A stretch of 64,000 nucleotides of DNA. Source: JACVRW01 sp963757815. Its GTDB lineage: Bacteria > Actinomycetota > Thermoleophilia > Solirubrobacterales > Thermoleophilaceae. The stretch covers positions 1-64,000 of the forward strand of contig CAVWSN010000001.1 in assembly GCA_963757815.1 (NCBI GenBank), read 5' to 3'. The position numbers and the translations under genes are program-made. Below, in pieces: positions 27,939 through 44,745 of the stretch; the first letter of the stretch is position 1, and every line of letters starts with the position of its first letter. The notes beneath the pieces were generated by a model. It did not search any database. It was given only the letters and a program-made list of their open reading frames with translations, and was not told the origin of the DNA.

Positions 27939-28360
27939 TGGCTCGCAAGGTACTCACCCTCATCAAGCTCCAGGTCCCCGGCGGACAGGCGAACCCGGCC
28001 CCGCCGGTCGGCCCCGCGCTGGGTCAGCACGGCGTGAACATCATGGAGTTCTGCAAGGCGTTCAACGCCCAGACGCAGCAGGACATGGGGACGATCATCC
28101 CCGTCGAGATCACGGTCTACGAGGACCGCTCGTTCACCTTCATCACGAAGACTCCGCCGGCCGCGGTGCTCATCAAGCAGGCGATCGGGCTCGAGAAGGG
28201 CTCGGGCGAGCCGAACCGCAACAAGGTCGGCACGATCACCAAGGATCAGGTCCGCAAGATCGCCGAGCAGAAGATGCCCGACCTGAACGCGCACGACGTG
28301 GATCAGGCGTCCAAGATCATCGAGGGCACCGCGCGCTCGATGGGCGTGGAGGTCAAGTAG
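27938..28360 (+). CDS. rplK: 50S ribosomal protein L11
   Basis: 140 residues, normal length. LQVPGGQANPAPPVGPALGQ and GVNIMEFCKAFN in the N-terminal domain, then a C-terminal rRNA-binding domain with KITKDQ-like and EKMPDLNA-like segments. Overlaps nusG by one base and is followed two bases later by rplA. Confidence 0.97.
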   Translation: MARKVLTLIKLQVPGGQANPAPPVGPALGQHGVNIMEFCKAFNAQTQQDMGTIIPVEITVYEDRSFTFITKTPPAAVLIKQAIGLEKGSGEPNRNKVGTITKDQVRKIAEQKMPDLNAHDVDQASKIIEGTARSMGVEVK

Positions 28361-28362
28361 CG

Positions 28363-29085
28363 ATGCCCAAGCACGGCAAGCGCTATCGCACGAGCCTCGA
28401 GGCGGTCGACCGCGAGCACCTTTACTCGCCCGCGGAGGCGGTCGGCTTGATCAAGGGCTTCCCGCCCGCCAAGTTCGACCAGACGGTCGAGGTTCACATC
28501 CGCACCGGTCTCAACGTCCGCCATGCCGACCAGCAGCTGCGCGGGACCATCTCGCTGCCGAACGGGCTGGGCAAGGAGATGACGGTCGCCGTGTTCGCCA
28601 AGGGCGACAAGGCGCGCGAGGCCGAGGAGGCCGGCGCCGACCACGTGGGGGCCGAGGACCTCGCCGAGAAGGTCGAGGGCGGCTTCACCGACTTCGACGT
28701 GGCGATCGCGACGCCGGACATGATGCCGGTGGTCGGAAAGCTGGGCCGCATCCTCGGCCCACAGGGCAAGATGCCGAACCCGAAGGTCGGCACGGTCACG
28801 ATGGACGTGTCCAAGGCCGTGTCCGAGTCGAAGGCCGGCAAGATCGAGTACCGCACGGATCGCCACGCGATCGTGCACCTGCCGATCGGAAAGCTGAGCT
28901 TCGACGAGAAGGTGCTGCTGGAGAACTACGCGGCGCTGATCGACGAGATCGTGCGGGCCAAGCCCGCCGTGGCCAAGGGCCGCTACCTGCAGTCGGTCGT
29001 GCTCACGACCACGATGGGTCCGGGCGTAAAGGTCGACCCCTCGCGCACGCGAGGAATCGTGGAGGAGCCGGTCGCGGTAGCCTGA
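28363..29085 (+). CDS. rplA: 50S ribosomal protein L1
   Basis: 240 residues. The L1 signature is present in GRILGPQGKMPNPKVGTVT, and the two-domain layout starts KHGKRYRTSLEAVDREHLYS. Second gene of the L11 operon. In many bacteria L1 represses its own operon by binding the leader. No leader mimic was sought in detail here. Confidence 0.97.
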   Translation: MPKHGKRYRTSLEAVDREHLYSPAEAVGLIKGFPPAKFDQTVEVHIRTGLNVRHADQQLRGTISLPNGLGKEMTVAVFAKGDKAREAEEAGADHVGAEDLAEKVEGGFTDFDVAIATPDMMPVVGKLGRILGPQGKMPNPKVGTVTMDVSKAVSESKAGKIEYRTDRHAIVHLPIGKLSFDEKVLLENYAALIDEIVRAKPAVAKGRYLQSVVLTTTMGPGVKVDPSRTRGIVEEPVAVA

Positions 29086-29225
29086 GCTTTTGAAGCTTCT
29101 GCCCGAGACCCCCGGCGGCTTGGCGTAAGTCCGGGGCAGGTGGAGCGAGCGAAGCCCGGCCGATACGTTCGGCCCGTTCCGTGAGCCCGCCTGCGTGCGG
29201 GCTTTTCAATGAAACGGAACGGAAC
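29086..29225 (+). ncRNA. Ribosomal protein L10 leader (autoregulatory mRNA leader)
   Basis: The 140-nt gap between rplA and rplJ contains the L10-leader signature: a stem made by CTGCCC and GGGGCAG around GAGA, CCCCGG and a GGCTTGGCGTAAGTCC internal part. Downstream a terminator-like hairpin (29184-29206) is enclosed by a longer pair GTTCCGT (29175-29181) with ACGGAAC before the ATG. Binding of L10-L12 to this leader is known to repress expression of rplJL in many bacteria. Confidence 0.8.
29184..29206 (+). terminator. Attenuator hairpin in the L10 leader
   Basis: AGCCCGC (29184-29190) pairs with GCGGGCT (29197-29203), followed by TTTT. It sits 20 nt before the rplJ ATG, so it would act as an attenuator within the leader. 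Confidence 0.65.
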
Positions 29226-30082
29226 ATGAACAGAGACCAGAAGGCGGCGGTCGTCGAGGAGGTGGCCGCCCAGATCCAGGAGTCGGAGGCGGTCTTCGCC
29301 GTCGACTACCGCGGGATCTCGGTGCCCCAGGCCGCCGACCTGCGCGTGAAGCTGAACGAGGCCGGCGCGCGTTTCCGCGTGGTCAAGAACACGCTGACGC
29401 TGCTGGCGGCCGACAAGGCCGGCGCCGACTCCCTCAAGGAGGTCCTCGAGGGGCCGACCGCGTTCACCTTCGTGACCGCCGAGGGCGGCGACGTGGCCCT
29501 CGCGGCCAAGGCGCTCGCCCAGTTCAAGCGCGAGCACGAGCTGCTCGACTTCAAGGGCGGCGTCATGAACGGCGAGCCGCTGACCGCCGAGCAGATCGGC
29601 GAGATCGCGCGCCTGCCCGCCAAGGACGTGCTCCACGGCCAGCTCGTGGGCATGATCGCCTCGCCGATCACCGGCCTGGTACGCGGCCTGAACGCGCTGA
29701 TCGCCGGACTGGCGATCCAGCTGCAGAAGATCGTGGACGAGGGCCTGCTGCCGGAGGGTGAGGCGCCCGCGGCCGAGGAGCCGGCCGGCGGAGGAGGCTG
29801 CGGCCGCGGAGGAGCCGGCCGCCGAGGAGGCTCCGCGCCGCGGAGGAGGCCGGCCGCCGAGGAGCCGGCCGCGGAGGAGGAGCTCCGGCCGCCGAGGAGG
29901 AGGCTCCGGCCGCCGAGGACGAGGCGCCGGCCGCCGAGGAGGAGGCTCCGGCCGCCGAGGAGCCCGCTGCCGAGGAGGCTCCTGCCGAAGAAGCTGCTGC
30001 CGAGGAGGCCCCCGCCGGGGAGTCCTCCGATGGCGACCAGACCGATGGAAATGACACGCCCTCCGAGGGCGAGAAGGAGTAA
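29226..30082 (+). CDS. rplJ: 50S ribosomal protein L10 with long Glu/Ala-rich C-terminal tail (frameshifted tail)
   Basis: The first 175 residues are a normal L10: NRDQKAAVVEEVAAQIQ, VFAVDYRGISVPQAADLR, FRVVKNTLTLLAA, and a C-terminal helix QLQKIVDEGL that docks L12 dimers. A tail of about 105 residues then follows, made of EEPAAEEAPAAEE-type repeats and ending in GDQTDGNDTPSEGEKE. Reading this tail as Glu/Ala requires several single-base corrections in the GC-rich repeat. The end at TAA 30082, ten bases before rplL, fits this reading. Usual L10 is 165-180 residues. Confidence 0.9.
29757..30030 (+). repeat. GCCGAGGAGG-type low-complexity coding repeat
   Basis: Tandem variants of GCCGCCGAGGAGG encode the L10 acidic tail. 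Phase changes inside the run show that bases have been gained or lost, as expected of slippage or sequencing error in such repeats. Confidence 0.8.
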
Positions 30083-30091
30083 GGAGGGCCC

Positions 30092-30475
30092 ATGGCCACT
30101 GCCACTGAACTGATCGAAGAGATCAAGAAGATGTCCGTCCTCGAGTTGTCCGAGCTGATCAAGGCGCTCGAGGAAGAGTTCGGAGTTTCCGCGACCGCGG
30201 TCGCCGCGGCCGCACCGGCTGGTGCGGTTGCGGGTGCCGACGGCGACGCCGCCGAGGAGGAGTCCGCGACCGTCGACGTCGTGCTCACCGGCCCCGGCGA
30301 GAAGAAGATCCAGGTCATCAAGGTCGTTCGCGCCGCCACCGGCCTGGGCCTGAAGGAGGCCAAGGCGCTCGTCGACGAGGCCCCCAAGCCCATCAAGGAG
30401 GGCGTCGACCGCGACGAGGGCGAGAAGCTCAAGGCCGAGCTCGAGGAGGCCGGCGGGAGCGTCGAGCTCAAGTAG
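30092..30475 (+). CDS. rplL: 50S ribosomal protein L7/L12
   Basis: 127 residues. The N-terminal dimerisation domain (TELIEEIKKMSVLELSELI), an Ala/Gly hinge, and the C-terminal factor-binding domain with KIQVIKVVRAATGLGLKEAK. GGAGG lies nine bases before the ATG. It forms the flexible stalk with L10. Confidence 0.97.
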   Translation: MATATELIEEIKKMSVLELSELIKALEEEFGVSATAVAAAAPAGAVAGADGDAAEEESATVDVVLTGPGEKKIQVIKVVRAATGLGLKEAKALVDEAPKPIKEGVDRDEGEKLKAELEEAGGSVELK

Positions 30476-30520
30476 CTCGCACCGCCGACCGGTCGATTTC
30501 GGCGCGCCCAATCATCCGCG

Positions 30521-30553
30521 CTACGTTGACCCCAATAGTTGTGGTCAACGTAG
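30521..30553. repeat. Perfect 11-bp inverted repeat
   Basis: CTACGTTGACC and GGTCAACGTAG flank an 11-nt loop, with no T-run behind. The AT-richer composition differs from the surroundings. It could be an RNA hairpin closing the rplL transcript or a protein-binding site. Confidence 0.55.
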
Positions 30554-30594
30554 ATAGCGTCTCCACAGCTTCCCCCTGACGCGGCTATTGCCGG

Positions 30595-30622
30595 GGGGCC
30601 GCCAAAGCGCGGCCCCTCGTCG
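30595..30622 (+). terminator. Candidate terminator downstream of rplL
   Basis: GGGGCCGC (30595-30602) pairs with GCGGCCCC (30609-30616), followed by TCGTCGTT. The U-tract is weak. The interval 30476-30648 holds only this and the inverted repeat at 30521. Confidence 0.5.
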
Positions 30623-30648
30623 TTCAGACCCGTAGCCTGACCAACCCG

Positions 30649-31033
30649 ATGCAGATCCGGCTCGACCACACGGTCATCCACGTCTCCGACTGGGCGCGCT
30701 CGAACGACTTCTACCGGCGCGTTCTCGGCGCAGAGCTGATCGGCGAGACCGACGGCCCCTGCCGCTACCGCTTCGGCAAGCAGCAGCTGAACGTGCACGG
30801 ACCGGGCGTCGAGCCGTACCCCGTCGCCCGCCTGCCCGTCGAGCCCGGCAACTCGGATCTCTGCTTCGAGTGGGAGGGGCCGATCGAGGAGGCCGTCGCG
30901 CACCTTGCAGCGCCAAGAGATCGAGGTCGAGGTGGGGCCCGTGGAACGGCACGGCGCCCGCGGCACGGGCATGAGCGTCTACTTCCGGGACCCGGACGGG
31001 AGCCTGCTCGAGTTCATCTCCTACGCGTCCTGA
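30649..31033 (+). CDS. VOC family protein (one frameshift)
   Basis: ATG 30649 opens a glyoxalase-type domain: LDHTVIHVSDWARSNDFYRRVLGAEL, CRYRFGKQQLNVHGP, NSDLCFEW. An extra T near 30907 breaks the frame. The corrected end is EIEVEVGPVERHG, then SVYFRDPDGSLLEFISYAS, stopping at TGA 31033 (127 residues). It is a single VOC domain with metal-binding His and Glu positions. Substrate unknown. Confidence 0.85.
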
Positions 31034-31076
31034 CCGGGCGAGTTGTAACGACGCCGGCCCCGGGTAAGCCGAAGGC

Positions 31077-32842
31077 ATGGTGCTCCTCAGGCTGCTCGTC
31101 GTCGCGCTCGTGGCCGTCGTCCTCCTCGACCCCCAGATCGCGCTCGCGCAGTCGGACACCAAGCAGCCGACGGCGACCGGACGCGGAGGTGCGGCCGCCA
31201 GCGTCGACCTGCTCGGGACCCAGGCCGCCATCGACACGCTGCGGAGCGGCGGCAACGCCGTCGACGCAGCCGTGGCCGCCGCCGGCGTGCTCGGGGTCAC
31301 GGAGCCGTACTCGTGCGGCATCGGCGGCGGTGGCTTCATGGTGATTCGCACCCGCAAGGGCGAGGTCACCACGATCGACTCGCGCGAGCTGTCACCGCGG
31401 ACGATGGGTCCCGAGTCGTTCATGGAGAGCGGCGAGCCGCTGGCCTTCAACGACGCCCGCTACAGCGGCCTGTCGGCCGGAGTGCCGGGCACCGTCGCCG
31501 GCTGGGAGCGCGCGCTCGACCGCTACGGAACCCTCGACTTCCGCGACGTGCTGCGGCCCGGGATCGAGGCGGCGCGCAAGGGCTTCGTCGTGGACAGCAC
31601 CTTCGTCTCGCAGACCGTGCCCAACATCCCCTGGTTCGACGACATCCCGTCGACCGCGGCGCTCTACCTCGACCCCGACGGCACAGCCCGTGACGAGGGG
31701 AGCGTCCTGCGCAATCCCGATCTCGCGCGCACGTACGAGCTCATCGCCCGCCGCGGCAGCGACGGCTTCTACGAGGGGCCGGTGGCCGAGGCCATCGCCG
31801 CGGCGTCCCAGCGCCCGCCCGTGGGGCCCAACGCCGACCACACCTGGCGCCCGGGGCTGATCACGGAGGACGACGTCGACGACTACACCGCCCCCGAGCG
31901 CGATCCCGCCCGCATCCGCTACCGCGGCCTCGATGTGTGGGGCATGGGCCCGCCCTCCAGCGGCGGCTCGACAGTGGGCGAGGCGCTCAACATCCTCGAG
32001 GGCTACCGCCTCAGCGCCACGGATCGCACCCGTGCGCTGCACCTGCTGCTCGAGGCGTCCCGCTACGCCTTCGCCGACCGCAACGCCTACCTCGCCGACC
32101 CCGCCTTCTTCGACGTGCCGTTGAGCGGCCTCCTGTCCGACTCCTTCGCCGCCGAGCGGCGCGCGTTGATCACCCCGAGCAGGCCGCGACGAGCCCCGTC
32201 GCCCCTGGCGACCCCTACGACAACCAGGGCGACCGCGGCACGCCGCGTCGCGGCTCGGCGACGATCTCGCACCCGCGGCAGTCGACCACCCACCTCGTGG
32301 TCTCCGACCGCAAGGGCACGGTCGTCTCGTACACGTTCACGATCGAGTCGACGGGCGGCAACGGCATCGTGGTCCCAGGCTGGGGCTTCCTGCTCAACAA
32401 CGAGCTGACCGACTTCAACTTCGACTCCACGACGCACCCGAACCGCGCCGACAGCCGCAAGCGCCCGCGCTCCTCGATGGCGCCGACGATCGTGACCCGG
32501 CACGGCAAGCCGTTCCTCGCGGTGGGCTCGCCCGGCGGCTCGACCATCATCGGCACCGTGGCGCAGGTGCTGGTCGACCGGATCGACCTCGGCGCCTCGC
32601 TGCCCGAGGCCATCGCCAATCCGCGGGCCGTGGAGCGCAACGGAGCCACGTCGACGGCCGAGCCCGCCTTCATCGTCTCGCCCGAGGGCCAGACGCTTGA
32701 GACCCAGTACGGGCACATGTTCACCGAGCAGGCCGAGATCGGCGCGACCACGGGCCTCGAGTTCCTGTCTCGCGGCAGGGTGCTCGCCGCTGCCGAGCCG
32801 GTCCGCCGGGGCGGCGGCAGCGCGGCGGTGGTGCGTCCTTAG
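31077..32842 (+). CDS. ggt: Gamma-glutamyltransferase, exported (one frameshift)
   Basis: A signal peptide (LLVVALVAVVLLDPQIALAQ) is followed by the large subunit region: GGNAVDAAVAAAGVLGVTEP, GIGGGGFMVIR, and SAGVPGTVAGWERAL. The autoprocessing and catalytic Thr is in STTHLVVSD (near 32286). The small subunit then shows NNELTDFNF, RPRSSMAPTIV and VGSPGGSTIIGTVAQ. The frame shifts near 32177, shortly before the cleavage site. The enzyme cleaves glutathione and other gamma-glutamyl compounds outside the cytoplasm. Confidence 0.9.
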
Positions 32843-32853
32843 CATTCCGCCGC

Positions 32854-33423
32854 GTGCGGATTCGCCCGGCCGTCGCCCTTGCCTGCCTCGCCACGGTCGT
32901 CGCCGCCGACTGGACGATCCGCCGCCGCCGGCCGCGCTGGATCGTGGTGGGTCTGCTCGACGAGCCGGCTCACCTGGCCACGGCGGGCCTGGTCCTCGTC
33001 AACCTCCGGCCCCGCTCGACCGAGTGGGCCGCCGGCTTCATGGCCGGTGCCGCCCTGCCCGACCTCGACCACATCCCGCTGGCGCTCTCACGCATCCATC
33101 CGAGCGTGGACGACCCGCGCCCGGTGACGCACTGCCTGCTCGCTGTCGCGCCACTGTTCGCGGCCGCCCACCTCGCCCGCCCCGGCCCCGCGAGGGACGC
33201 GCTCGCCGGCGCCGGAGCCGGAGCGCTCGCGCACTTCGCGCGTGACCTGGCGGTGGGCACCGGGGTCGCGCTCCTTCAGCCCCTGAGCGGCCGCCACTTC
33301 AAGATTCCCTACCCGCTCTACCTCGGCGCCCTGGCCGCCCTCGCTGCCTGGGCCTCCGCGCGGCCCGCGCCGAAAAACACCCGCGATCGCCTGGAAAGCG
33401 CTACGCTTTTCGTCGGCCTATAG
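32854..33423 (+). CDS. DUF457/YdjM-like membrane protein (putative metal-dependent hydrolase)
   Basis: From GTG 32854 the 189-residue protein has several hydrophobic segments. Conserved polar spots typical of the YdjM-like membrane hydrolase family are DEPAHLATAG, ALPDLDHIPL and RPVTHCLLAV, and a late AHFARDLAVGTG. These His and Asp residues could bind metal. It begins 11 nt after ggt and may be co-transcribed. Confidence 0.65.
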   Translation: MRIRPAVALACLATVVAADWTIRRRRPRWIVVGLLDEPAHLATAGLVLVNLRPRSTEWAAGFMAGAALPDLDHIPLALSRIHPSVDDPRPVTHCLLAVAPLFAAAHLARPGPARDALAGAGAGALAHFARDLAVGTGVALLQPLSGRHFKIPYPLYLGALAALAAWASARPAPKNTRDRLESATLFVGL

Positions 33424-33529
33424 CCGCAGCCGTCCCTTTCGGAGCCGCGCCGGCACATACTCCCGGCGCCTCGGGACGGGGTCCGTGATGGCCGTGCAGG
33501 CCCGCTAGACGCGGGTCGGCAAACGCCCC

Positions 33530-33559
33530 TTGCGGGGGCGGGTTTCTGTCTGCTATTCT
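33530..33559 (+). promoter_or_regulatory. Candidate extended -10 promoter of rpoBC
   Basis: TTGCGG (33530-33535), 18-bp spacer, then TATTCT (33554-33559) preceded by TGC as an extended -10. Start would be near 33566, giving a leader of about 66 nt. The upstream hairpins CCCGC-TAGAC-GCGGG and CGCCCC/GGGGCG (33501-33540) may end the previous transcript. Confidence 0.5.
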
Positions 33560-33631
33560 GGTCGGTCGCGCTTTGCGCCCGTTCCGCCCTCGCCCCGCCG
33601 TTGTCTCATCTAGCTCGAAGGAGTCGCCGTC

Positions 33632-37248
<3,617 letters not shown>

Positions 37249-37260
37249 GGGACCCAATTC

Positions 37261-41409
<4,149 letters not shown>

Positions 41410-41431
<22 letters not shown>

Positions 41432-41947
41432 GCGGCTGCGGCCTCGCGCTCGGTCGGCCGGCGAGCTCCGGCGGCCCAGGCCAGCAGCCGCGTCCACGTG
41501 CTCGTCCGTGAGGCCCTCCGACGGTTCCGTCTCCACGAGCAGCGTCGGCGCGGCGCGCCCCTCCGCCCAGGCCAGGCAGGTCTCGTCGAGGTTGTCGTCG
41601 ATCCAGGCGGCCGGGCGGTCGCCGGCGTACTCGTCGATCGCGTCGACCTTCCAGTGGGCCGAGCCGAACACCGCGCGGCCGTCGAAGGTCAGGCAGGGCA
41701 GGTCGCGGAATGGCAGCTTGAGCAGGTAGGGCAAGTGCTCATTGGCACGTTCCTCCCAGCCCGTTGCCCAAACAAGCTCGAAGCTTTCAGCTAGGCTGAC
41801 CAGCCTTGCCCCGACGTCGTCGGGGATGCAGTGCGCCACGCCGTCGATCCAGTGCAGGGGACCGGGCAGGGTGCCGTCTCCGGGTGCGAACCCGAAGAGG
41901 CTGATCACCCCGTCCACGTCAACGAACAGGATCGGCGGTTGTGGCAT
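41410..41947 (-). CDS. HAD domain protein (one frameshift near the 3' end)
   Basis: ATG 41947 begins PQPPILFVDVDGVISLFG with the DxD nucleophile pair of HAD enzymes. VWATGWEERANEHLPYLL, WKVDAIDEYAGDRPAAWIDDNLDE and a C-terminal EPSEGLTDEHVDA follow. This small actinobacterial HAD-like family has no assigned substrate. An extra G near 41490 breaks the end. The other frame gives LLAWAAGARRPTEREAA and stops at TAG 41410. A TTG at 41959 is another possible start. The interval 41960-42114 holds no gene I can support. Confidence 0.75.
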
Positions 41948-42114
41948 TGTTGGATCCAAGGTTTCGAATGTCCGTTACTGAGGTAGCCATAAGAGTGACG
42001 ATCGGATCGCCTTCTCATTCAAGCGGGAGGCGTGAGGGCCGATACCACGAAGTACAGGTTGGGAACCCGCCAGTCCCGCCGTACCTGAACCAGACCCCAT
42101 ATCTTAGATAACCA

Positions 42115-42983
42115 GTGCTCCAACTCGGAATCCTGCTCGCGTTGCCTGTGCGCGCTCGCCACCAACGTGGCGCTTCCTGCTCAAGCACCGCGGCGCCTGC
42201 GCGGCGCCTGACGTATCCCTCAGGCACCCGGTGAGCAGCGCCGTCGGCCTGTTCCGCTCGAAGTGGTTCGCGGTCGGCATGGGCGTGGCGCTCGGCGCGT
42301 GGCTGCTCCACGTGGCCGCGCTCGCGATGGCGCCGCTGTCGGTCGTCCAGGCGGTGATCGCCGGCGGGCTCGTGTTCCTCACCGTGCTCGCCGAGCGCTG
42401 GTTCGGCTACTCGGTCGGCACTCCGCCAGTGGGCGGGCGTCGGCCTCACCGCCCTCGGCCTCGTGCTGCTCGCGGCCACGCTGCCGACGCAGCGGCGGCG
42501 GCCACGCGAGCTACTCGATGGCCGGCATGATCGCCTTCGAGTCCGCGCTGCTCGCGCTCGGCACCTTCCTCGTGCTGTCGAAGAAGCTCGGCTCGCACGA
42601 GCACCACGGCGTGATGCTCGGCACCGCCGCGGGAATCCTGTTCGGCGTCTCCGACGTCGCGATCAAGGCGCTCACCACCTCGGTCGGGCGACGAGGGCAT
42701 GTTCGGCCTCGTCTCGCCCTGGCTCCTCACCTGCGTGCTCGCTTCGGTGATCGCCTTCTACGCGTCCGCCCGCGGGCTCCAGAAGGGCGAGGCCGTGCCG
42801 GTCATCACGCTCACGAGCGCGGCCGCGAACGTCTCGGCGATCAGCGGCGGCATCCTCGTCTTCGGCGACCCGATGCCGGGCAACACGATCGGGATCGTCC
42901 TGCAGAGCTTCGCCTTCGTGCTCGTGATCGTCGCCGCCGCGCTTACGCCGGCGCCGCTGCGCGCGGCGCGGGCGACGGCTTAG
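42115..42983 (+). CDS. DMT/EamA-like multi-helix membrane transporter, frameshifted
   Basis: From GTG 42115 the pieces LQLGILLALPV, ALATNVA, LLKHRGACAAPDVSLRHPV, KWFAVGMGVALGAWLLHVAAL, SVVQAVIAGGLVFLTVLAE, GLTALGLVLLAATLP, FESALLALGTFLVLSKKLG, FGLVSPWLLTCVLASVIAFY and IGIVLQSFAFVLVIVAA succeed one another in changing frames. There are at least four shifts. Joined, they give a roughly 285-residue protein with nine or ten membrane segments, resembling the drug/metabolite transporter superfamily. Substrate unknown. Confidence 0.65.
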
Positions 42984-43152
42984 CGGCGCTCCAGCTCCCG
43001 GCGCGCCGGCAGTTCCGCTGGCCTGGTCGGCCGCGCGGTGGCTCCCAGGTCTGTGTTGGTCGTGGACGTGCTTGGGCTGGGGAGGGGGTGGGTTTGGTTT
43101 GTGGGCGCCGGCGTTCTGACCGTCAGCGCCGGGGTCCTTTTTGCTCAACGTT

Positions 43153-43187
43153 GCCGACTTGGTGTCGTGTGGCGACATCAAGTCGGC
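43153..43187. repeat. 15-bp inverted repeat in a gene-free interval
   Basis: GCCGACTTGGTGTCG and CGACATCAAGTCGGC pair around a 5-nt loop with a single G-T wobble. It lies between the converging transporter and hydrolase genes (42984-43229), which otherwise hold no gene. It could be a bidirectional terminator lacking a T-run or a binding site. Confidence 0.55.
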
Positions 43188-43229
43188 GATTGTTCGTGAT
43201 CGCTCCGCTTCCTACGCGCGATCTCCTCG

Positions 43230-44030
43230 CTAATCGCCCGGCCGCGCCAGCGCGAAGTCCGCGATCGCGTTCGCCAGCAGCTCCGGGTCGTCGGACATCG
43301 GCACGTGGCCGAGGCCCTTCAGGTAGCGCAGCTCGCAGTTGGGGATGAGGCGCTCGAAGCGCCTGCCTTGGCGCGGGATCAGGACCACGTCCTTCGTGCC
43401 CCACAGGACCAGCACCGGGCAGCGGATCTCCGGCAGCCCCGCCACCTGGCGGTCGAGCGTCGGCGAGAGCGTCAGGTCGAAGCCGGGCGCCGCGGCCAAC
43501 ATGTCGGACTGCTCGACGATGTCGGCCGGGTCGGCCCGCCACGGCCTCCCCAGCATCGGACCGCTGAACAGCGTGCGCCCGACCTGGGTACGCAGAAGCG
43601 GGCGGGGCGGCGGCGCGTTCCGCGCGAACCAGCGCATGCCGAGCAGGACCGCCCGCGCGAGGTCGCGCTCGCGAGCGTGAGCGAGCCCTGCCGGGGAGAG
43701 TGCGACACACGTCCGCGCCCGCCCGCGTCTGGCCAGCTCGAGCGCGATCCAGCCGCCGAGCGAGTTGCCGGCGAGATGCGCGGTCTCGAACCCGTGCTCG
43801 TCCATCGCGCTCTCGACGGCGTCGGCGAGCGGCTCGGGCGTGGAAGCCACGCCGGCGGGCAGCGACTCCGAGTGGCCGAAGCCCGGCAGGTCCGGCGCCA
43901 GGACGTCGAAGCGGTCCTCGAGCAGCGGGAGCATCGGCTTCCAGCCCCGCCAGGTATGGCCGATGCCGTGCACCAGCACGAGCGGCTCGCCCGACCCGCC
44001 GCGGTGAATGTCGAGCTCCATGGGCGGCAA
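43230..44030 (-). CDS. Alpha/beta hydrolase fold protein
   Basis: The 266-residue protein has the oxyanion segment LVLVHGIGHTWRGW, the nucleophile elbow LAGNSLGGWIALE with Ser, an acid in VLVLWGTKDVV, and the catalytic His in YLKGLGHVPMSDDP. A cap region (about 130-190) is Arg/Pro-rich. The substrate is unknown. It is divergent from the copper operon. Confidence 0.88.
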   Translation of the reverse strand: MPPMELDIHRGGSGEPLVLVHGIGHTWRGWKPMLPLLEDRFDVLAPDLPGFGHSESLPAGVASTPEPLADAVESAMDEHGFETAHLAGNSLGGWIALELARRGRARTCVALSPAGLAHARERDLARAVLLGMRWFARNAPPPRPLLRTQVGRTLFSGPMLGRPWRADPADIVEQSDMLAAAPGFDLTLSPTLDRQVAGLPEIRCPVLVLWGTKDVVLIPRQGRRFERLIPNCELRYLKGLGHVPMSDDPELLANAIADFALARPGD

Positions 44031-44063
44031 CAGTAGGAGCTCCGCCCCCCTTCAGCGGATCGC

Positions 44064-44092
44064 TTGACAGGAGTGGGGACCGCACCTAGCTT
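44064..44092 (+). promoter_or_regulatory. Strong sigma-70-type promoter of the copper-protein operon
   Basis: A perfect -35 TTGACA (44064-44069) is followed after 17 bp by TAGCTT (44087-44092). The transcript would start near 44100, leaving a leader of about 97 nt before the ATG at 44197. Confidence 0.7.
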
Positions 44093-44127
44093 GGTCTGAG
44101 TACTCCAACGGGCAGGGGGAGTCCACC

Positions 44128-44183
44128 TCTGCCTGCCCGGAGGCAGACCATAACTCTGAAACGCCGCCGCTGGTCCGGCGGCG
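44128..44183 (+). other. Structured 5' leader with two hairpins
   Basis: TCTGCCT/AGGCAGA (44128-44147, 6-nt loop) and CGCCGCC/GGCGGCG (44162-44183) are perfect 7-bp stems. The second ends just before the ribosome site GAAAGGA. They may regulate translation or protect the message. No known riboswitch is recognised. Confidence 0.4.
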
Positions 44184-44196
44184 CGGAAAGGAACAC

Positions 44197-44745
44197 ATGT
44201 CTAGACGTACACTCGCGCGCGCGGCCGTGCCCGCGCTCGGGCTTGCAGTTGCGATGGCCGCGGTCGTCCCGGCGACCGCTCAGGACGCGTCCTCGAAGGC
44301 GACCCTGAACGTGGTCGGCATGGCGGAGTTCAAGGCCAACCGCTACGTGATGGACGGCATGCGCTTCGGGCGCGACATCACCGTCATCAAGTCCGCCGGC
44401 ACGCTGACGATCGTCAACAAGACTGATCAGCCGCATTCGTTCTCGCTCGTCAAGAAGTCGCAGCTGGCGCGCAACATGGCCCAGATGGAGGGCTGTTTCG
44501 GCCGCGGCCCCTGTGACGAGCTGGCTGTTGCTCACGGTGCGGTCAACCCGGAGACCGGCGAGGAGCAGGATCCGACGATCCCGCTCGTGAACGTCGGCAA
44601 GGAGGGTTTCGATCAGCCCGGCGACTCCGTCGTCTTCGGCCCGAAGTCGAAGACGAAGGTGAAGATCACCGCCAAGAAGGGCACCCAGCTCTACTTCCTC
44701 TGCGCGATCCACCCGTGGATGCAGGGCAAGCTCGACGTCAAGTAG
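44197..44745 (+). CDS. Secreted cupredoxin-like copper protein
   Basis: The signal peptide is LARAAVPALGLAVAMAAVVPATAQ. The mature domain has a His in TDQPHSFSLVKK and a late YFLCAIHPWMQGKL. These together give the His-Cys-His-Met ligand set of a type 1 copper site. An insert with CFGRGPCDE may form a disulfide. Length 182 residues. It is the first gene after a strong promoter and overlaps the multicopper oxidase gene, so it is probably that enzyme's electron partner or a copper carrier. Confidence 0.82.
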   Translation: MSRRTLARAAVPALGLAVAMAAVVPATAQDASSKATLNVVGMAEFKANRYVMDGMRFGRDITVIKSAGTLTIVNKTDQPHSFSLVKKSQLARNMAQMEGCFGRGPCDELAVAHGAVNPETGEEQDPTIPLVNVGKEGFDQPGDSVVFGPKSKTKVKITAKKGTQLYFLCAIHPWMQGKLDVK

